In this document: positions 42,300-50,962 of the stretch, piece by piece
Numbering within the stretch: position 1 is the first letter of the stretch
How the letters are laid out: each line of letters starts with the position of its first letter
DNA from: Bradyrhizobium erythrophlei
GTDB lineage: Bacteria > Pseudomonadota > Alphaproteobacteria > Rhizobiales > Xanthobacteraceae
DNA: 64,000 nt
Assembly (NCBI GenBank): GCA_900129675.1
Contig: FSRD01000001.1
Location: 6,499,501-6,563,500 of the forward strand
Reading direction: 5' to 3'
The notes under the pieces: generated by a model
Database searches by the model: none
Told to the model about the DNA's origin: nothing
The model's input: only the letters and a program-made list of their open reading frames with translations
Translations under genes and position numbers: made by a program

Positions 42300-43067
42300 G
42301 TGAGCGACCGGCATATCCGCAGGTCAGGCTCGGACTACACCGACGCCTTCCTGTCGCTGCTGCCGCAGGGCCAGGCATGGCCGAAGCACGCGCCCGGCAG
42401 CGCGATGGTGCAGGGCATCACCGGCCTGTGTGACTACTGGGGCTTTGTCGATGGACGCGCCGCCGATCTCTTGGAGATCGAGAGCGACCCGCGCAGCACG
42501 GTCGAGCTGCTGCCAGACTGGGAGCGCAACTGGGGCCTGCCCGATCCCTGCTATACCGCGCCGCAGACCATCGGCCAGCGCCAGCTCGCGCTGGTCATGC
42601 GCATGACGATGCAGGGCGCGCAGAGCCGCGAGTTCTTCATCAACGTCGCGGCGCAGATCGGCTACACGATCACCATCACCGAGTATCGCGTCTTCGTCGT
42701 CGGCATCGACCGCTGCGGGGACAGCCGCGTCTACGGCGACGGCTCGAACCCGATGTACAACGAATGGGGCCAGCCGATCCTCGACCCGAGCGGCGAGCCG
42801 GTCGCGAATGGCGAGCTGTCGGCGTGGCCGCAATACGGCCTCGGCCCTCCCGCGAACCGCTTCTATTGGACCGTGCATGTACACCAGGCCTCTCTGGTTT
42901 GGTTTCGCGTCACCAAGGGACAGTGCGGCGTCGATCCTCATCTGCGCATCGGGAAGGCCGACGATCTGGACTGTTTGCTCAATCGCTGGAAGCCAGCACA
43001 CACCGAAATCATCTTCGACTATTCCGGTCTCGGCGATCCCGGTGATCCGATGGCCGGGACACCATGA
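42300..43067 (+). CDS. Tail/baseplate protein (Mu gp48-like, DUF2313)
   Basis: 255 residues from a GTG at 42300. SDYTDAFLSLLPQGQAWPKH, GLCDYWGFVDGRAADLLEIE and RSTVELLPDWERNWGLPDP are the DUF2313 signature of Mu gp48. It connects baseplate wedges to the fibres. Its stop overlaps the following HNH gene (ATGA). Confidence 0.9.
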   Translation: MSDRHIRRSGSDYTDAFLSLLPQGQAWPKHAPGSAMVQGITGLCDYWGFVDGRAADLLEIESDPRSTVELLPDWERNWGLPDPCYTAPQTIGQRQLALVMRMTMQGAQSREFFINVAAQIGYTITITEYRVFVVGIDRCGDSRVYGDGSNPMYNEWGQPILDPSGEPVANGELSAWPQYGLGPPANRFYWTVHVHQASLVWFRVTKGQCGVDPHLRIGKADDLDCLLNRWKPAHTEIIFDYSGLGDPGDPMAGTP

Positions 43068-43669
43068 CGGAAAGGCGGCAACCGAACAGTCCTTGTTCGG
43101 AATGCCGCCAACAAAAACCGCGAACGCGAGAGTTTTATTATCGGGACAAGCGAGCATCGGATGGCCTGCATTCATGCTGCAAAGCCTGTCACTTGAAGCG
43201 AACCGCCGCCAATGAAAAGGCCCGCCCGAGAGATAGATCACAATACAATGCCGAGTGGGACGCGAAGAACCGCGAAGCTGTGCGTCGGCGGGCATCGCCA
43301 GCATTCCTAAAATGGCGGAAAGAAAACCGCGAAAAGCGGCTGGCATGGGAAGCTAACTATCGGCGCACGGAAGTCTTCCGCAAGGCGAATGCCGCACATC
43401 AGGAAAACAGGCGAGCGCGATTAGCTGGTGCCGAGGGCAGTCACACTGCGGCGGAATTCTTCGATGTGCTGATCGCGCAGGCCTTTCGCTGCTTCTATTG
43501 CGGCACTGACATCTCGAACGGCGCAACGGAAGATCACTTCATCCCGCTCAGTCGCGGCGGATCGAATTTTATCGAAAACATCCGAGCGGCCTGTCGCCCC
43601 TGCAACATAAAGAAGGGCAACAGACCAGCGGATCAGATGACAAGAGCGGGAGGCCGATTTGCAGTATAA
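43064..43669 (+). CDS. HNH homing-type endonuclease
   Basis: 201 residues. The N-terminal zinc-finger region has two Cys pairs (CSECRQQK; CCKACHLKR). A long basic helix (about 50-120) is followed by the HNH: CFYCGTDIS, EDHFIPLSRGGSN, then ENIRAACRPCNIKKGNR. It lies between the gp48-like gene and the fibre gene and overlaps both, yet does not belong to the tail. This is typical of free-standing homing endonucleases. Confidence 0.85.
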   Translation: MTERRQPNSPCSECRQQKPRTREFYYRDKRASDGLHSCCKACHLKRTAANEKARPRDRSQYNAEWDAKNREAVRRRASPAFLKWRKENREKRLAWEANYRRTEVFRKANAAHQENRRARLAGAEGSHTAAEFFDVLIAQAFRCFYCGTDISNGATEDHFIPLSRGGSNFIENIRAACRPCNIKKGNRPADQMTRAGGRFAV

Positions 43670-44957
43670 CCAGCCCTGGGGCGTCTCCGATACGAACGCT
43701 CCCTACATCAACGGCAACCCGTCCACCGGCACGATGGGCTCGATCCCGCCTGCGGCCTCGATTGAATATCCGCAGCGTGAAATCGTTGCGATGATCGCTG
43801 ATGCAGGTATCACCCCGTCCAATGCCGACCTGACGCAGCTCGCGAAGGCGATCCAGTCCTGCTTCATCAACTACGTTCCCGACACCGGCACGGTGAACGC
43901 GCTCAACGTCACCATGTCGCCTGTGCCCGCCTATCGCGACGGCCTCGTGGTCCGCGTCAAGGTCTCGGTCAACAACACCGGCCCCGCGACCATCAACGTC
44001 AATGCACAAGGCGCGAAGAAGATCAGACGCAAGGGCGATACCGATCTGCTGGCGAACGATCTGGCGGCTGGTTCAATCGCCACGCTGACCTACAATTCGA
44101 CGCTCAACGGCGGCGCTGGCGCTTTTGATCTTCTCGGTGCCGTGCAAGGCGGCACTACTGGACCAGCTGGCTGGCTGACCGCCAACAAGGACATCTATGT
44201 CGATGCCAACATCGGCAACGACGCCAATGACGGCACCGATGCGACAGCCGCACACGCGCTGCGCACGATGCAGCATGCCGTCGACATCGCCTTCTCCTAT
44301 CAGCCAAGCCAGTACGCGATCACCATCCACGCCGCAGCAGGCGACTACAATGGCACCTGCCAGACGCCGACATGGGGCGGCCCGCACCTCTACGTGATCG
44401 GCGCAGGCGCTACTGGCGCTACGACCAGCAGATTGCACGCAGGCAACGGCTACGGCTTCCTGTGCCAAGGGCCGGGCAACTGGATGGATATCACTGGCTT
44501 TTATGCAGACAACACCGTTCCGAATTCTGGCCCCGCGCTGTTTACGTGCGGCACTGGCGCGTACATGCACACCCACGCCACCGCGTCGGGCAATTGCGGC
44601 AACGGCTGCTTCCAAGTGCAGGGCGCGGGCTTGATGCAAGTCGGTGGCCCTCACTCCTTTAGCGGAAACACCTTCAATCCGTTCTACGTCAACATCCAAG
44701 GCTATATGTACATCGACCAGAATGCGCAGTTCACCATCACGACGCCGATCACGGTCTCGCAATGGGCGAACGTCGGCGATCTCGGCGCTCTGATCGTGCC
44801 ATCGCCTTCGGCGACTTTCGTCAATCCCGGCTACGTCACCGGCACCAAGTATAGCGTTTTCATGAACGGCTGCATCGACGCGCAATCGCTGGGCTTCAAT
44901 TATTTCCCCGGCACCGTCGCTGGCGTCAGCGGAAGCGGAGGGCAATACAAGCCATGA
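43659..44957 (+). CDS. Tail fibre with beta-helix region
   Basis: 432 residues from a TTG at 43659 with GGGAGG upstream (no in-frame ATG is near). The N-terminus MQYNQPWGVSDTNAPYINGN with PQREIVAMIADAGITPS is the phage tail-fibre attachment type. Residues about 165-410 read like a right-handed beta-helix (KDIYVDANIGNDANDGTDA, a pectate-lyase-like start, many short Gly/Asn turns). It may bind or digest host surface polysaccharide. The variable tip likely sets host range. Confidence 0.85.
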   Translation: MQYNQPWGVSDTNAPYINGNPSTGTMGSIPPAASIEYPQREIVAMIADAGITPSNADLTQLAKAIQSCFINYVPDTGTVNALNVTMSPVPAYRDGLVVRVKVSVNNTGPATINVNAQGAKKIRRKGDTDLLANDLAAGSIATLTYNSTLNGGAGAFDLLGAVQGGTTGPAGWLTANKDIYVDANIGNDANDGTDATAAHALRTMQHAVDIAFSYQPSQYAITIHAAAGDYNGTCQTPTWGGPHLYVIGAGATGATTSRLHAGNGYGFLCQGPGNWMDITGFYADNTVPNSGPALFTCGTGAYMHTHATASGNCGNGCFQVQGAGLMQVGGPHSFSGNTFNPFYVNIQGYMYIDQNAQFTITTPITVSQWANVGDLGALIVPSPSATFVNPGYVTGTKYSVFMNGCIDAQSLGFNYFPGTVAGVSGSGGQYKP

Positions 44958-45604
44958 ACGATATCGCAAGAATGATCAACGATTTGCAGACCGCAGCGAT
45001 GACGCCGCTCGACCTCGCCGATCACTACTGGATCGTCGGCGGCGCGACCGATCAGGTCTATTCGAGCAAAACCAACACCTACGTGCCGCTCGATGATCCG
45101 GCCTATGTGCAGTTCCTCGCCGATGGCAAGTACCCGTCGCCCATCGCGGTCGAGGCCGACATCTGGCCGTGCCAGGCTGACATCAAGCCAGCATGGCTGT
45201 TCAACGGCACCAGCTTCGCGCAGCCTGCGGTTGGCGCGTGGACCAAGACCCAGCTGCACGCCTATCAGGTGATGTCGCGCTATGACGCGGAACAAGGCGG
45301 CATGGTGCTGACATCGGGAATGCCAATCCTGACCAACGACCGCTCGCAGGCGAAGATCAGCGGAGCACGCCAAGCAGCCGAGAAGGACAGCGCCTTCACG
45401 ACACAATGGCACGCGGCAGACGGCACCTTCTACTCGCTGGCGAGCGCCGATGTGATCGCGATGAGCGACGAGCTGCAGACCCATATCGATAATTGCTTCT
45501 CGACATCGGCCACAGTCGCCGCCGACATCGAGGCCGGGACGACCACCACGACCGACCAGATCGACGCAGCATTCGCCGCAGTGGTCGCGGCGGCAAAAAA
45601 ATAG
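44954..45604 (+). CDS. DUF4376-like tail fibre accessory protein
   Basis: 216 residues; its ATG overlaps the fibre stop. The C-terminal part, MVLTSGMPILTNDRSQAKIS followed by FTTQWHAADGTFYSLASADV and DELQTHIDNCFSTSATVAAD, is the DUF4376 pattern found after phage fibre genes. The role is probably fibre assembly or a distal fibre piece. Confidence 0.8.
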   Translation: MNDIARMINDLQTAAMTPLDLADHYWIVGGATDQVYSSKTNTYVPLDDPAYVQFLADGKYPSPIAVEADIWPCQADIKPAWLFNGTSFAQPAVGAWTKTQLHAYQVMSRYDAEQGGMVLTSGMPILTNDRSQAKISGARQAAEKDSAFTTQWHAADGTFYSLASADVIAMSDELQTHIDNCFSTSATVAADIEAGTTTTTDQIDAAFAAVVAAAKK

Positions 45605-45615
45605 ACGCAGCGCCT

Positions 45616-45975
45616 ATGGCCACTGTCAACATCACCGTCGAGAATGACGCCGACTTCTATCGGCAGTTTCAGTATGCGACAGCGAACCCGGATGGCAGCG
45701 CAGGGCCGCCGATCAACATCACCGGGGCCGCGCTGGAGATGATGCTGCGCTGGAATGCTGCGGATGACACAGCGGTGCTGCGGCTCGGCACCGACACCGG
45801 GGAGTTTGTGCTGACCAATCCGGCCAGCGGCCTGTTCACGCTCAAGATCAGCCAGTCAGTGCTGCAGCAGCTCGCGCTCGGCACCTATGCCCATTCCAAC
45901 ATCATGACGCTCGGCGGTCTGAAGTCCCGAATCTGGTCGGGCCAGATCACCATCAATCCGGGTCCGACGCGATGA
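45616..45975 (+). CDS. Small fibre-region protein
   Basis: 119 residues from ATG 45616. Beta-rich: VNITVENDADFYRQFQYATA, INITGAALEMMLRWNAADDT, FVLTNPASGLFTLKISQSVL. This resembles small baseplate/fibre upper proteins (BppU-like) of tailed phages, which attach receptor-binding proteins. It overlaps the next, collagen-like gene by ATGA. The assignment is tentative. Confidence 0.6.
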   Translation: MATVNITVENDADFYRQFQYATANPDGSAGPPINITGAALEMMLRWNAADDTAVLRLGTDTGEFVLTNPASGLFTLKISQSVLQQLALGTYAHSNIMTLGGLKSRIWSGQITINPGPTR

Positions 45976-47768
45976 GCGATATCGTAGTCATCGCCGACTC
46001 CAATATCAGCATCGTCAACGAGATGGACGAGAACACGCTCGTTCTACTCTCGCCTAATGATGTCGAGACGATCTCGGTCAGCGAACAGGGGCCGCCTGGA
46101 CCACCGGGACCGCAGGGACCGATAGGCCAGCAAGGCCCGCAGGGCAACACCGGCATTCAAGGTCCGGTAGGCCCGCAGGGGCCGCAGGGGCCGCAGGGCG
46201 CGGCCTCGACGGTGCCGGGACCGCAGGGACCGCAGGGGCCTCAAGGCAACCCCGGCGCTGATGGCAACACCGTGCTCTATGGCGCTGCCGATCCGACAGC
46301 AGGCCAAGGCGTCAACGGCAACTTCTATATCAATACCACCACGCATTTCATGTTCGGCCCGAAGGCTGCTGGCGCATGGCCCGCAGGCACCTCGCTGATC
46401 GGCCCGCAAGGCGCGCAAGGCGTTCAGGGCATCCAAGGCGTTCAAGGCACCCCCGGCAATACCGTGCTCTATGGCGCTGGCGCGCCAGCAGCAGGCACTG
46501 GCGTTAACGGAAATTTCTACATCGACACGGCGGCCAATTTTATCTACGGCCCGAAGGCTGCAGGCGCATGGCCTGCGGGCACGTCGATGATCGGGCCGCA
46601 GGGACCGCAAGGCATCCAAGGTCCGGTAGGTCCGACAGGTCCGGTCCCTGAAGCGCCGACCGATGGCGCGATCTATGGCCGTCGCAATTCTCTCTGGGTG
46701 CCAGCCGCGCCGTTCGACGCGATGGCCTTCAACGGCATGCAGATCAACGGCTCCTGCGATGTCTCTATGTGGAATGGCAACACGCAGGTCACGGCGGTCA
46801 ACGGTGTCTATGTAATCGACAACTGGATCGTCAACGTCAGTTCGGGCAGCTTTACCACGGGGCAAGCTGCGACATCGGCAACAGCGCCGTTCGGTTCTTG
46901 CCTCCAGAACGGCATCCAGTTGGTGTCAGGGGCAGCATGGCCGATTGCTGCCGGTGATTATGCGTTCTTTCGCCATGTGATCGAAGGCTATCGATGGGGC
47001 AAACTGGGCTGGGGCGCGGCCAACAATGCGCAGTCCGTCACCATCGGCTTCTGGGTTTATTCGCAGAACATCGCTGGCACCGCCACGCTGGCGATCAAGA
47101 ACGGCGCGGGCAACCGCAGCTATTTTGCACCCTTCACCGTCAACGCGGCCAACACATGGGAATATAAAACCGTCACGGTGCCGCCCGATGTGACCGGCAC
47201 ATGGGACAAGACCAACAACATAAGTGCCTATCTCAGTTTCTGCTTTGGCTGCGGCTCCACCTATAACGGCGCAACACCGAATGCGTGGGGCACCTACAGT
47301 GGTTTTGCCGTCCCTGCTCAAACCAACTTCTTTCAGGCTGGCGGTAGCAGCGCGGTGGCGATTGCTGGCCTGACCGCGATCCCCGGCGCGCAGGGGCCGA
47401 CCGCGCTGCAATCGGTCAATCTGGTTCGTCCCTTTATAATCGAGAAGAGCTATTGCCAGCGCTACTACTGGTCTGTCGCAGGCGCGACGACCTACGCCTT
47501 CGGCACGCTGCGCGGTGGCGGCACAGCGGCCTATTGGTCGGTAATCGTTCCGCCAGTGCCGATGCGCGCTTCCCCAACCGTTCGGCTCGGGACCAATGCC
47601 CAAGCTGCCTGCGGCGACACCTTTGTTGTTCTTTCGTCAATGACGGCGAGCCTGCAAGGCGACAACCTCATGGTCGCTCCGGTGTGGAGCACGGCCATCG
47701 GCTCGGCGGGCCAAGCGGCATCGCTCTATGCTGGCACCACGCCTACAGCCTTCGATGCGAGGATGTGA
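45972..47768 (+). CDS. Collagen-like tail fibre
   Basis: 598 residues. Gly-X-Y runs of GPQ/GPP type at about 39-97, 145-162 and 210-225 alternate with two near-identical modules: NTVLYGAADPTAGQGVNGNF and NTVLYGAGAPAAGTGVNGNF, each followed by a FGPKAAGAWPAGTS-like end. The C-terminal 370 residues form a beta-rich receptor-binding part (YVIDNWIVNVSSGSFTTG ... IIEKSYCQRYYWSVAG), similar to other phage fibre tips. The next two small genes overlap it or follow directly. Confidence 0.85.
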   Translation: MSDIVVIADSNISIVNEMDENTLVLLSPNDVETISVSEQGPPGPPGPQGPIGQQGPQGNTGIQGPVGPQGPQGPQGAASTVPGPQGPQGPQGNPGADGNTVLYGAADPTAGQGVNGNFYINTTTHFMFGPKAAGAWPAGTSLIGPQGAQGVQGIQGVQGTPGNTVLYGAGAPAAGTGVNGNFYIDTAANFIYGPKAAGAWPAGTSMIGPQGPQGIQGPVGPTGPVPEAPTDGAIYGRRNSLWVPAAPFDAMAFNGMQINGSCDVSMWNGNTQVTAVNGVYVIDNWIVNVSSGSFTTGQAATSATAPFGSCLQNGIQLVSGAAWPIAAGDYAFFRHVIEGYRWGKLGWGAANNAQSVTIGFWVYSQNIAGTATLAIKNGAGNRSYFAPFTVNAANTWEYKTVTVPPDVTGTWDKTNNISAYLSFCFGCGSTYNGATPNAWGTYSGFAVPAQTNFFQAGGSSAVAIAGLTAIPGAQGPTALQSVNLVRPFIIEKSYCQRYYWSVAGATTYAFGTLRGGGTAAYWSVIVPPVPMRASPTVRLGTNAQAACGDTFVVLSSMTASLQGDNLMVAPVWSTAIGSAGQAASLYAGTTPTAFDARM

Positions 47769-47986
47769 TGGCCTCCAAATATCAGATCGTCGTTCCGAAT
47801 GTGTCGGTGCTGCTCGTCGAGGAGCGCGCGACCATCCCATTCGATGAGGACAATCGCGACTATCGCGAATATCTCGCGTGGCTCGATGCAGGCGGCGTGC
47901 CCGATCCGCCTACGCCACAAGTCTCTCCTTCGCTTGACACCGTGAGCACGGGACAAACCGCTGTCCAAATTCTCGGAGCGACCTGA
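47768..47986 (+). CDS. Small fibre-associated protein
   Basis: 72 residues from ATG 47768, overlapping the fibre stop. IPFDEDNRDYREYLAWLDAG followed by Pro-rich sequence is a motif common in short proteins after phage fibre genes (XkdW-like). The function is unclear. Confidence 0.65.
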   Translation: MASKYQIVVPNVSVLLVEERATIPFDEDNRDYREYLAWLDAGGVPDPPTPQVSPSLDTVSTGQTAVQILGAT

Positions 47987-48324
47987 TGTCCGCACTCGAT
48001 CTGATCTCCGTCGCTTCAGATGCCACCTTCTCCGGTCGCGTCATGATGATCATGTTCAAGGTCGCGCAGCAGGTCTCAAGTGAAGACCCGGCGACCGTAA
48101 ACCATACCGAACGCATCAACTATGCTGGCCTGGTGATCCGTGGCGAAGAGAAGCCGCAGGTGGCCTCCGCGCATGTCATCTCATCGAACCCGACGATCTC
48201 GCAGGCTATCGAAAGCGATCCTCCAGCGCTCGGCTCCAACGTACCCGACAGCGATATCGAGTTCGCGCTGGATTCGATCTGGACCGCGCGCTCGCTGGCC
48301 TATGCTGCAATTGCGCCCGCATAA
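47986..48324 (+). CDS. Phage hypothetical protein after the fibres
   Basis: 112 residues, ATG overlapping the preceding stop (TGATG). Helix-rich: DATFSGRVMMIMFKVAQQVS, HVISSNPTISQAIESDPPAL, and a hydrophobic end. It resembles small proteins near Mu-like fibre ends or gene-transfer-agent tails, but I do not know the family. It is the last gene of the structural operon. Confidence 0.55.
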   Translation: MSALDLISVASDATFSGRVMMIMFKVAQQVSSEDPATVNHTERINYAGLVIRGEEKPQVASAHVISSNPTISQAIESDPPALGSNVPDSDIEFALDSIWTARSLAYAAIAPA

Positions 48325-48481
48325 CCTACACTTTTGATGGCCTTCAGCCTCTGCAGCTAGACTTCGTTGCAAATTTGTAGGGGCCGTATCTTTACCTTTA
48401 CGGCACGAAAGGCAGCCAGAACTGGCGTGCGGTTTTGTCGATCATCGATTTTGCAAAATGGGGCACCGCCGCCTTCTTGGG

Positions 48482-48735
48482 ATGGTGACCGTGACTCGCC
48501 AGCAAAAGATCACCCTCGGCGAAATGCGAGCGTCAGGCGTGCGCGGCCTGCTGATCTGTTGCATCGACTACCAATGCTCGCACTGGATCAGGACAGCGCG
48601 GATCAGTGGTCCGACGATGTGTGGCTGTCCGATCTCGAAGACAAGTTCACCTGCACCGCCTGCGGCACGCGCGGTGCCGATGTCAGACCTGATTTCGACT
48701 GGGACAAGAAGGCGGCGGTTGATCAGACGGGGTGA
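48482..48735 (+). pseudogene. Zinc-ribbon-like conserved protein, frameshifted
   Basis: From ATG 48482 the frame reads VTRQQKITLGEMRASGVRGL then CIDYQCSHW. The family continuation, SADQWSDDVWLSDLEDKFTC then TACGTRGADVRPDFDWD, lies in the -1 frame up to the stop at 48735. A one-base deletion near 48590 explains it. I know this Cys-pair protein as intact in many Bradyrhizobium genomes. A DNA-binding role is likely from the Cys ribbon but unproven. Confidence 0.75.
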
Positions 48736-48840
48736 AGAACTGCAAGCCACCCGGCGATGAGCCGGGTGATGGAGGCCTTGCGTGGGTGCGCGGCAGGCAT
48801 AAACTCCAGCAGGAACCCGAAATTGAAAAAGGGGTTACAC

Positions 48841-49053
48841 ATGAAGAAGCACAGCAAATATCTGAACCGTGCTCCTGCCGCGCTTCAATACTTGTCAACG
48901 TCGTTTGGCAGAGGGATTTTCACTATTGCTGATATTCGAACGGCATTCCGCACTCGCTATGCCGACTGGATCGTTAAGCATGAGCAAATCAAACGATGGA
49001 TCACCAAGGTCGGTCGCAACCAGTACAAATTATTGAAACGCTATGCAGCGTGA
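48841..49053 (+). CDS. Small basic protein, possible winged helix
   Basis: 70 residues from ATG 48841, MKKHSKYLNRAPAALQYLST. The region FTIADIRTAFRTRYADWIVK then RWITKVGRNQYKLL has the helix-helix-wing spacing of a small DNA-binding domain. AGGGG lies upstream. No family is recognised. It follows the broken zinc-ribbon gene on the same strand. Confidence 0.5.
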   Translation: MKKHSKYLNRAPAALQYLSTSFGRGIFTIADIRTAFRTRYADWIVKHEQIKRWITKVGRNQYKLLKRYAA

Positions 49054-49219
49054 CTGCCCGAAATGCATTCCGAGGCGATATCCACATGACAAATGATCCA
49101 GAAAATCCTGATCATCTGCTTTAGTGTCATGGACCACACGGCCCTAGTGGCCCAATGCGGCGCGAGCCCAAGCCGTAGCGGCTTGCCGATGCCCGCAGGA
49201 CTGGCGCATCCTTCACGGC

Positions 49220-49660
49220 ATGGGCACCAAATCACGCGAATTGATTTACGGCAGTTCGATCCGGGCGTCGGCGGAACGCGCCGCCGCTGCCCGCAAGGAA
49301 GCCGACAAACTTGCCTGCGAAGCGTGGAACCAACGCATGCTCGGTTACAAGGGACCAGCCCAACCTTCGCCTGCCCTGGGCGACGCGCTCAATGCCGGTT
49401 ATTGTTATCTCGAAGTCCGATGCCTTGGCTGTGACACTCACCAGACCGTCGCCTTGAACATCGTGCGACAGTCGAAGTCCACGCCGGTCCACGAACTAGA
49501 ACGCTACATGCGCTGCAAGGATTGCTCGCAAGTGCGCGGCTATACTCCCTTAGTTGTCACACGGCGGCAAGGCTATCGGAGAAGCGTACACGGCGCCCCG
49601 GACCGCCGCCAGTCGGAGGCGGGACGAGGCTATGGTACTCGTGCTATGATATTTTCCTAA
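49220..49660 (+). CDS. Conserved zinc-ribbon-like hypothetical protein, altered C-terminus
   Basis: 146 residues. Residues 55-110 hold the conserved core NAGYCYLEVRCLGCDTHQTV then LERYMRCKDCSQVRGY, with two Cys pairs (CLGC, CKDC). I recall relatives that end with a short PYKRSHLVAL segment; here a different 35-residue tail follows GYTPLVVTRR, so the 3' end is probably shifted or replaced. A chromosomal gene family rather than phage structure. Confidence 0.6.
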   Translation: MGTKSRELIYGSSIRASAERAAAARKEADKLACEAWNQRMLGYKGPAQPSPALGDALNAGYCYLEVRCLGCDTHQTVALNIVRQSKSTPVHELERYMRCKDCSQVRGYTPLVVTRRQGYRRSVHGAPDRRQSEAGRGYGTRAMIFS

Positions 49661-49674
49661 GGGAAGGACAACCG

Positions 49675-49926
49675 ATGACTCATGGAACTCCTCCATTCAG
49701 TGCCGATGCGGCACTTCGCCATTTCAGGTCCTATTTCACGGAACCAAAAGACGTTGTTGCGCATCCTCAGCTATCGCGGGATGAGAAGCTGGCGATATTG
49801 CGAGAATGGGAACAGGATGCCCTCCGCCTGTCTACGTCCGAGTCAGAAGGTATGGGTGGTGGAGAAGAGAGCATGCTTGGACGGGTGGAAGAGTCCATAG
49901 GGGTCCTGGAGCGATCGCCACGATGA
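49675..49926 (+). CDS. Small conserved hypothetical protein
   Basis: 83 residues from ATG 49675, with AAGGGAAGGA upstream. FRSYFTEPKDVVAHPQLSRD then EKLAILREWEQDALRLSTSE is a helical protein type I recognise as common but uncharacterised in Rhizobiales. Soluble, acidic. It is the last + strand gene before the reverse-strand cassette. Confidence 0.65.
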   Translation: MTHGTPPFSADAALRHFRSYFTEPKDVVAHPQLSRDEKLAILREWEQDALRLSTSESEGMGGGEESMLGRVEESIGVLERSPR

Positions 49927-50067
49927 TGCACGCCGCAGCTCGTTTCAAGGCAACTCGGGACGGACTGTCGGCTATCCATTCAACGTCGCTGGTTCGTTGA
50001 CCCTTGTTGCCGACCCTTGCGGAGCAACTTTCATCATGGCCAGAACCCACGTGGAGGGTGGGTGCCT

Positions 50068-50646
50068 TTAGGGCGACGCTTCATATAGAGCGCGGCCAGC
50101 GTGCATGATGCGCTCATCGCCTATAGCCACCAGCACGCTGTTTGCGATGTCGAAGATAGAGGTAACATGCGACTCATCGAATTGGTCGGCGGGCAGCGAC
50201 GCGATTAACCAGTCATCTCGGTAAAGGCTGCCATGCTTCGTGTTTTGGAGCTCACCACTTTGGATGTGGGCTAGAAATTGTGCTTCGTCGCTTGAACGAA
50301 ATGCTGCGCTTATACGTGCAATGGGATCGTCGTTTACTGGCTCGGCGTCAAGGTGACCAAATTTCTTGACGGCAAATGAAGCAAGGAGCAGCGAACCAAT
50401 GGCCGCTTGTTTGCGGACGTGAGCCGTGCGCCTAATTACCGGCTTAGAGAGCGGCTGATCGCTTCCCCAGATGTCGAGGATCACTTTCCCGATTTCTTCC
50501 AAGCCGAGCACAGCGAGCGCAAATGCGCTGGCGAAGCGGGTGTGATCGGCCAACAATTTTGCGTCCCATAAAAGGCGGTTAGCATTTGTGATGATCAGGG
50601 CGTGCTCGCTTGCCCTAGCTTCTAGGGTTTTGTCGTCGTTGATCAT
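50068..50646 (-). CDS. AbiV-like abortive infection protein
   Basis: 192 residues, all-helical. The family core is visible: ARASEHALIITNANRLLWDA, FALAVLGLEEIGKVI with the conserved EE-GK, and the distal H-K region HVRKQAAIGSLLLASF. AbiV (known from lactococci) aborts phage development by interacting with a phage protein and blocking translation. It is read opposite to the prophage genes and next to a patatin-like gene, as a defence cargo would be. No antitoxin is evident. Confidence 0.75.
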   Translation of the reverse strand: MINDDKTLEARASEHALIITNANRLLWDAKLLADHTRFASAFALAVLGLEEIGKVILDIWGSDQPLSKPVIRRTAHVRKQAAIGSLLLASFAVKKFGHLDAEPVNDDPIARISAAFRSSDEAQFLAHIQSGELQNTKHGSLYRDDWLIASLPADQFDESHVTSIFDIANSVLVAIGDERIMHAGRALYEASP

Positions 50647-50962
50647 CCAAAGAACCGCCCTTTAGCCGTCGAGGTGCCGCAGTATCAAAGGCTCGGAACG
50701 CGTGAATATAACGCCTGAATATAGAGCCATCAACGTCTGGTGATGGCAACTTTGAGACATCCCGGCAGCCGCATGGCATGTCTGCTTACCGGGGAAGACC
50801 GGAAGTGGCCGGTGCACGGTCAAAACGTCGCTAATGACCCAAACCGGAAGTCTCGCCAGTTCTTTGACAGGTGATATCCGCGCCGCGAGAAGATCGTTGG
50901 ATGATAGCGGGGACATTTGCTTTCGAACCCTCGACCGCTTCCATTCGATCGCTTTTCGAGTG
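50647..50962. other. Gap between AbiV and patatin genes
   Basis: About 316 bp with no credible gene; an 84-codon reverse frame (50662-50916) has no ribosome site or coding pattern. It may contain the AbiV promoter. The sequence at 50740-50850 looks like dispersed intergenic DNA. Confidence 0.45.
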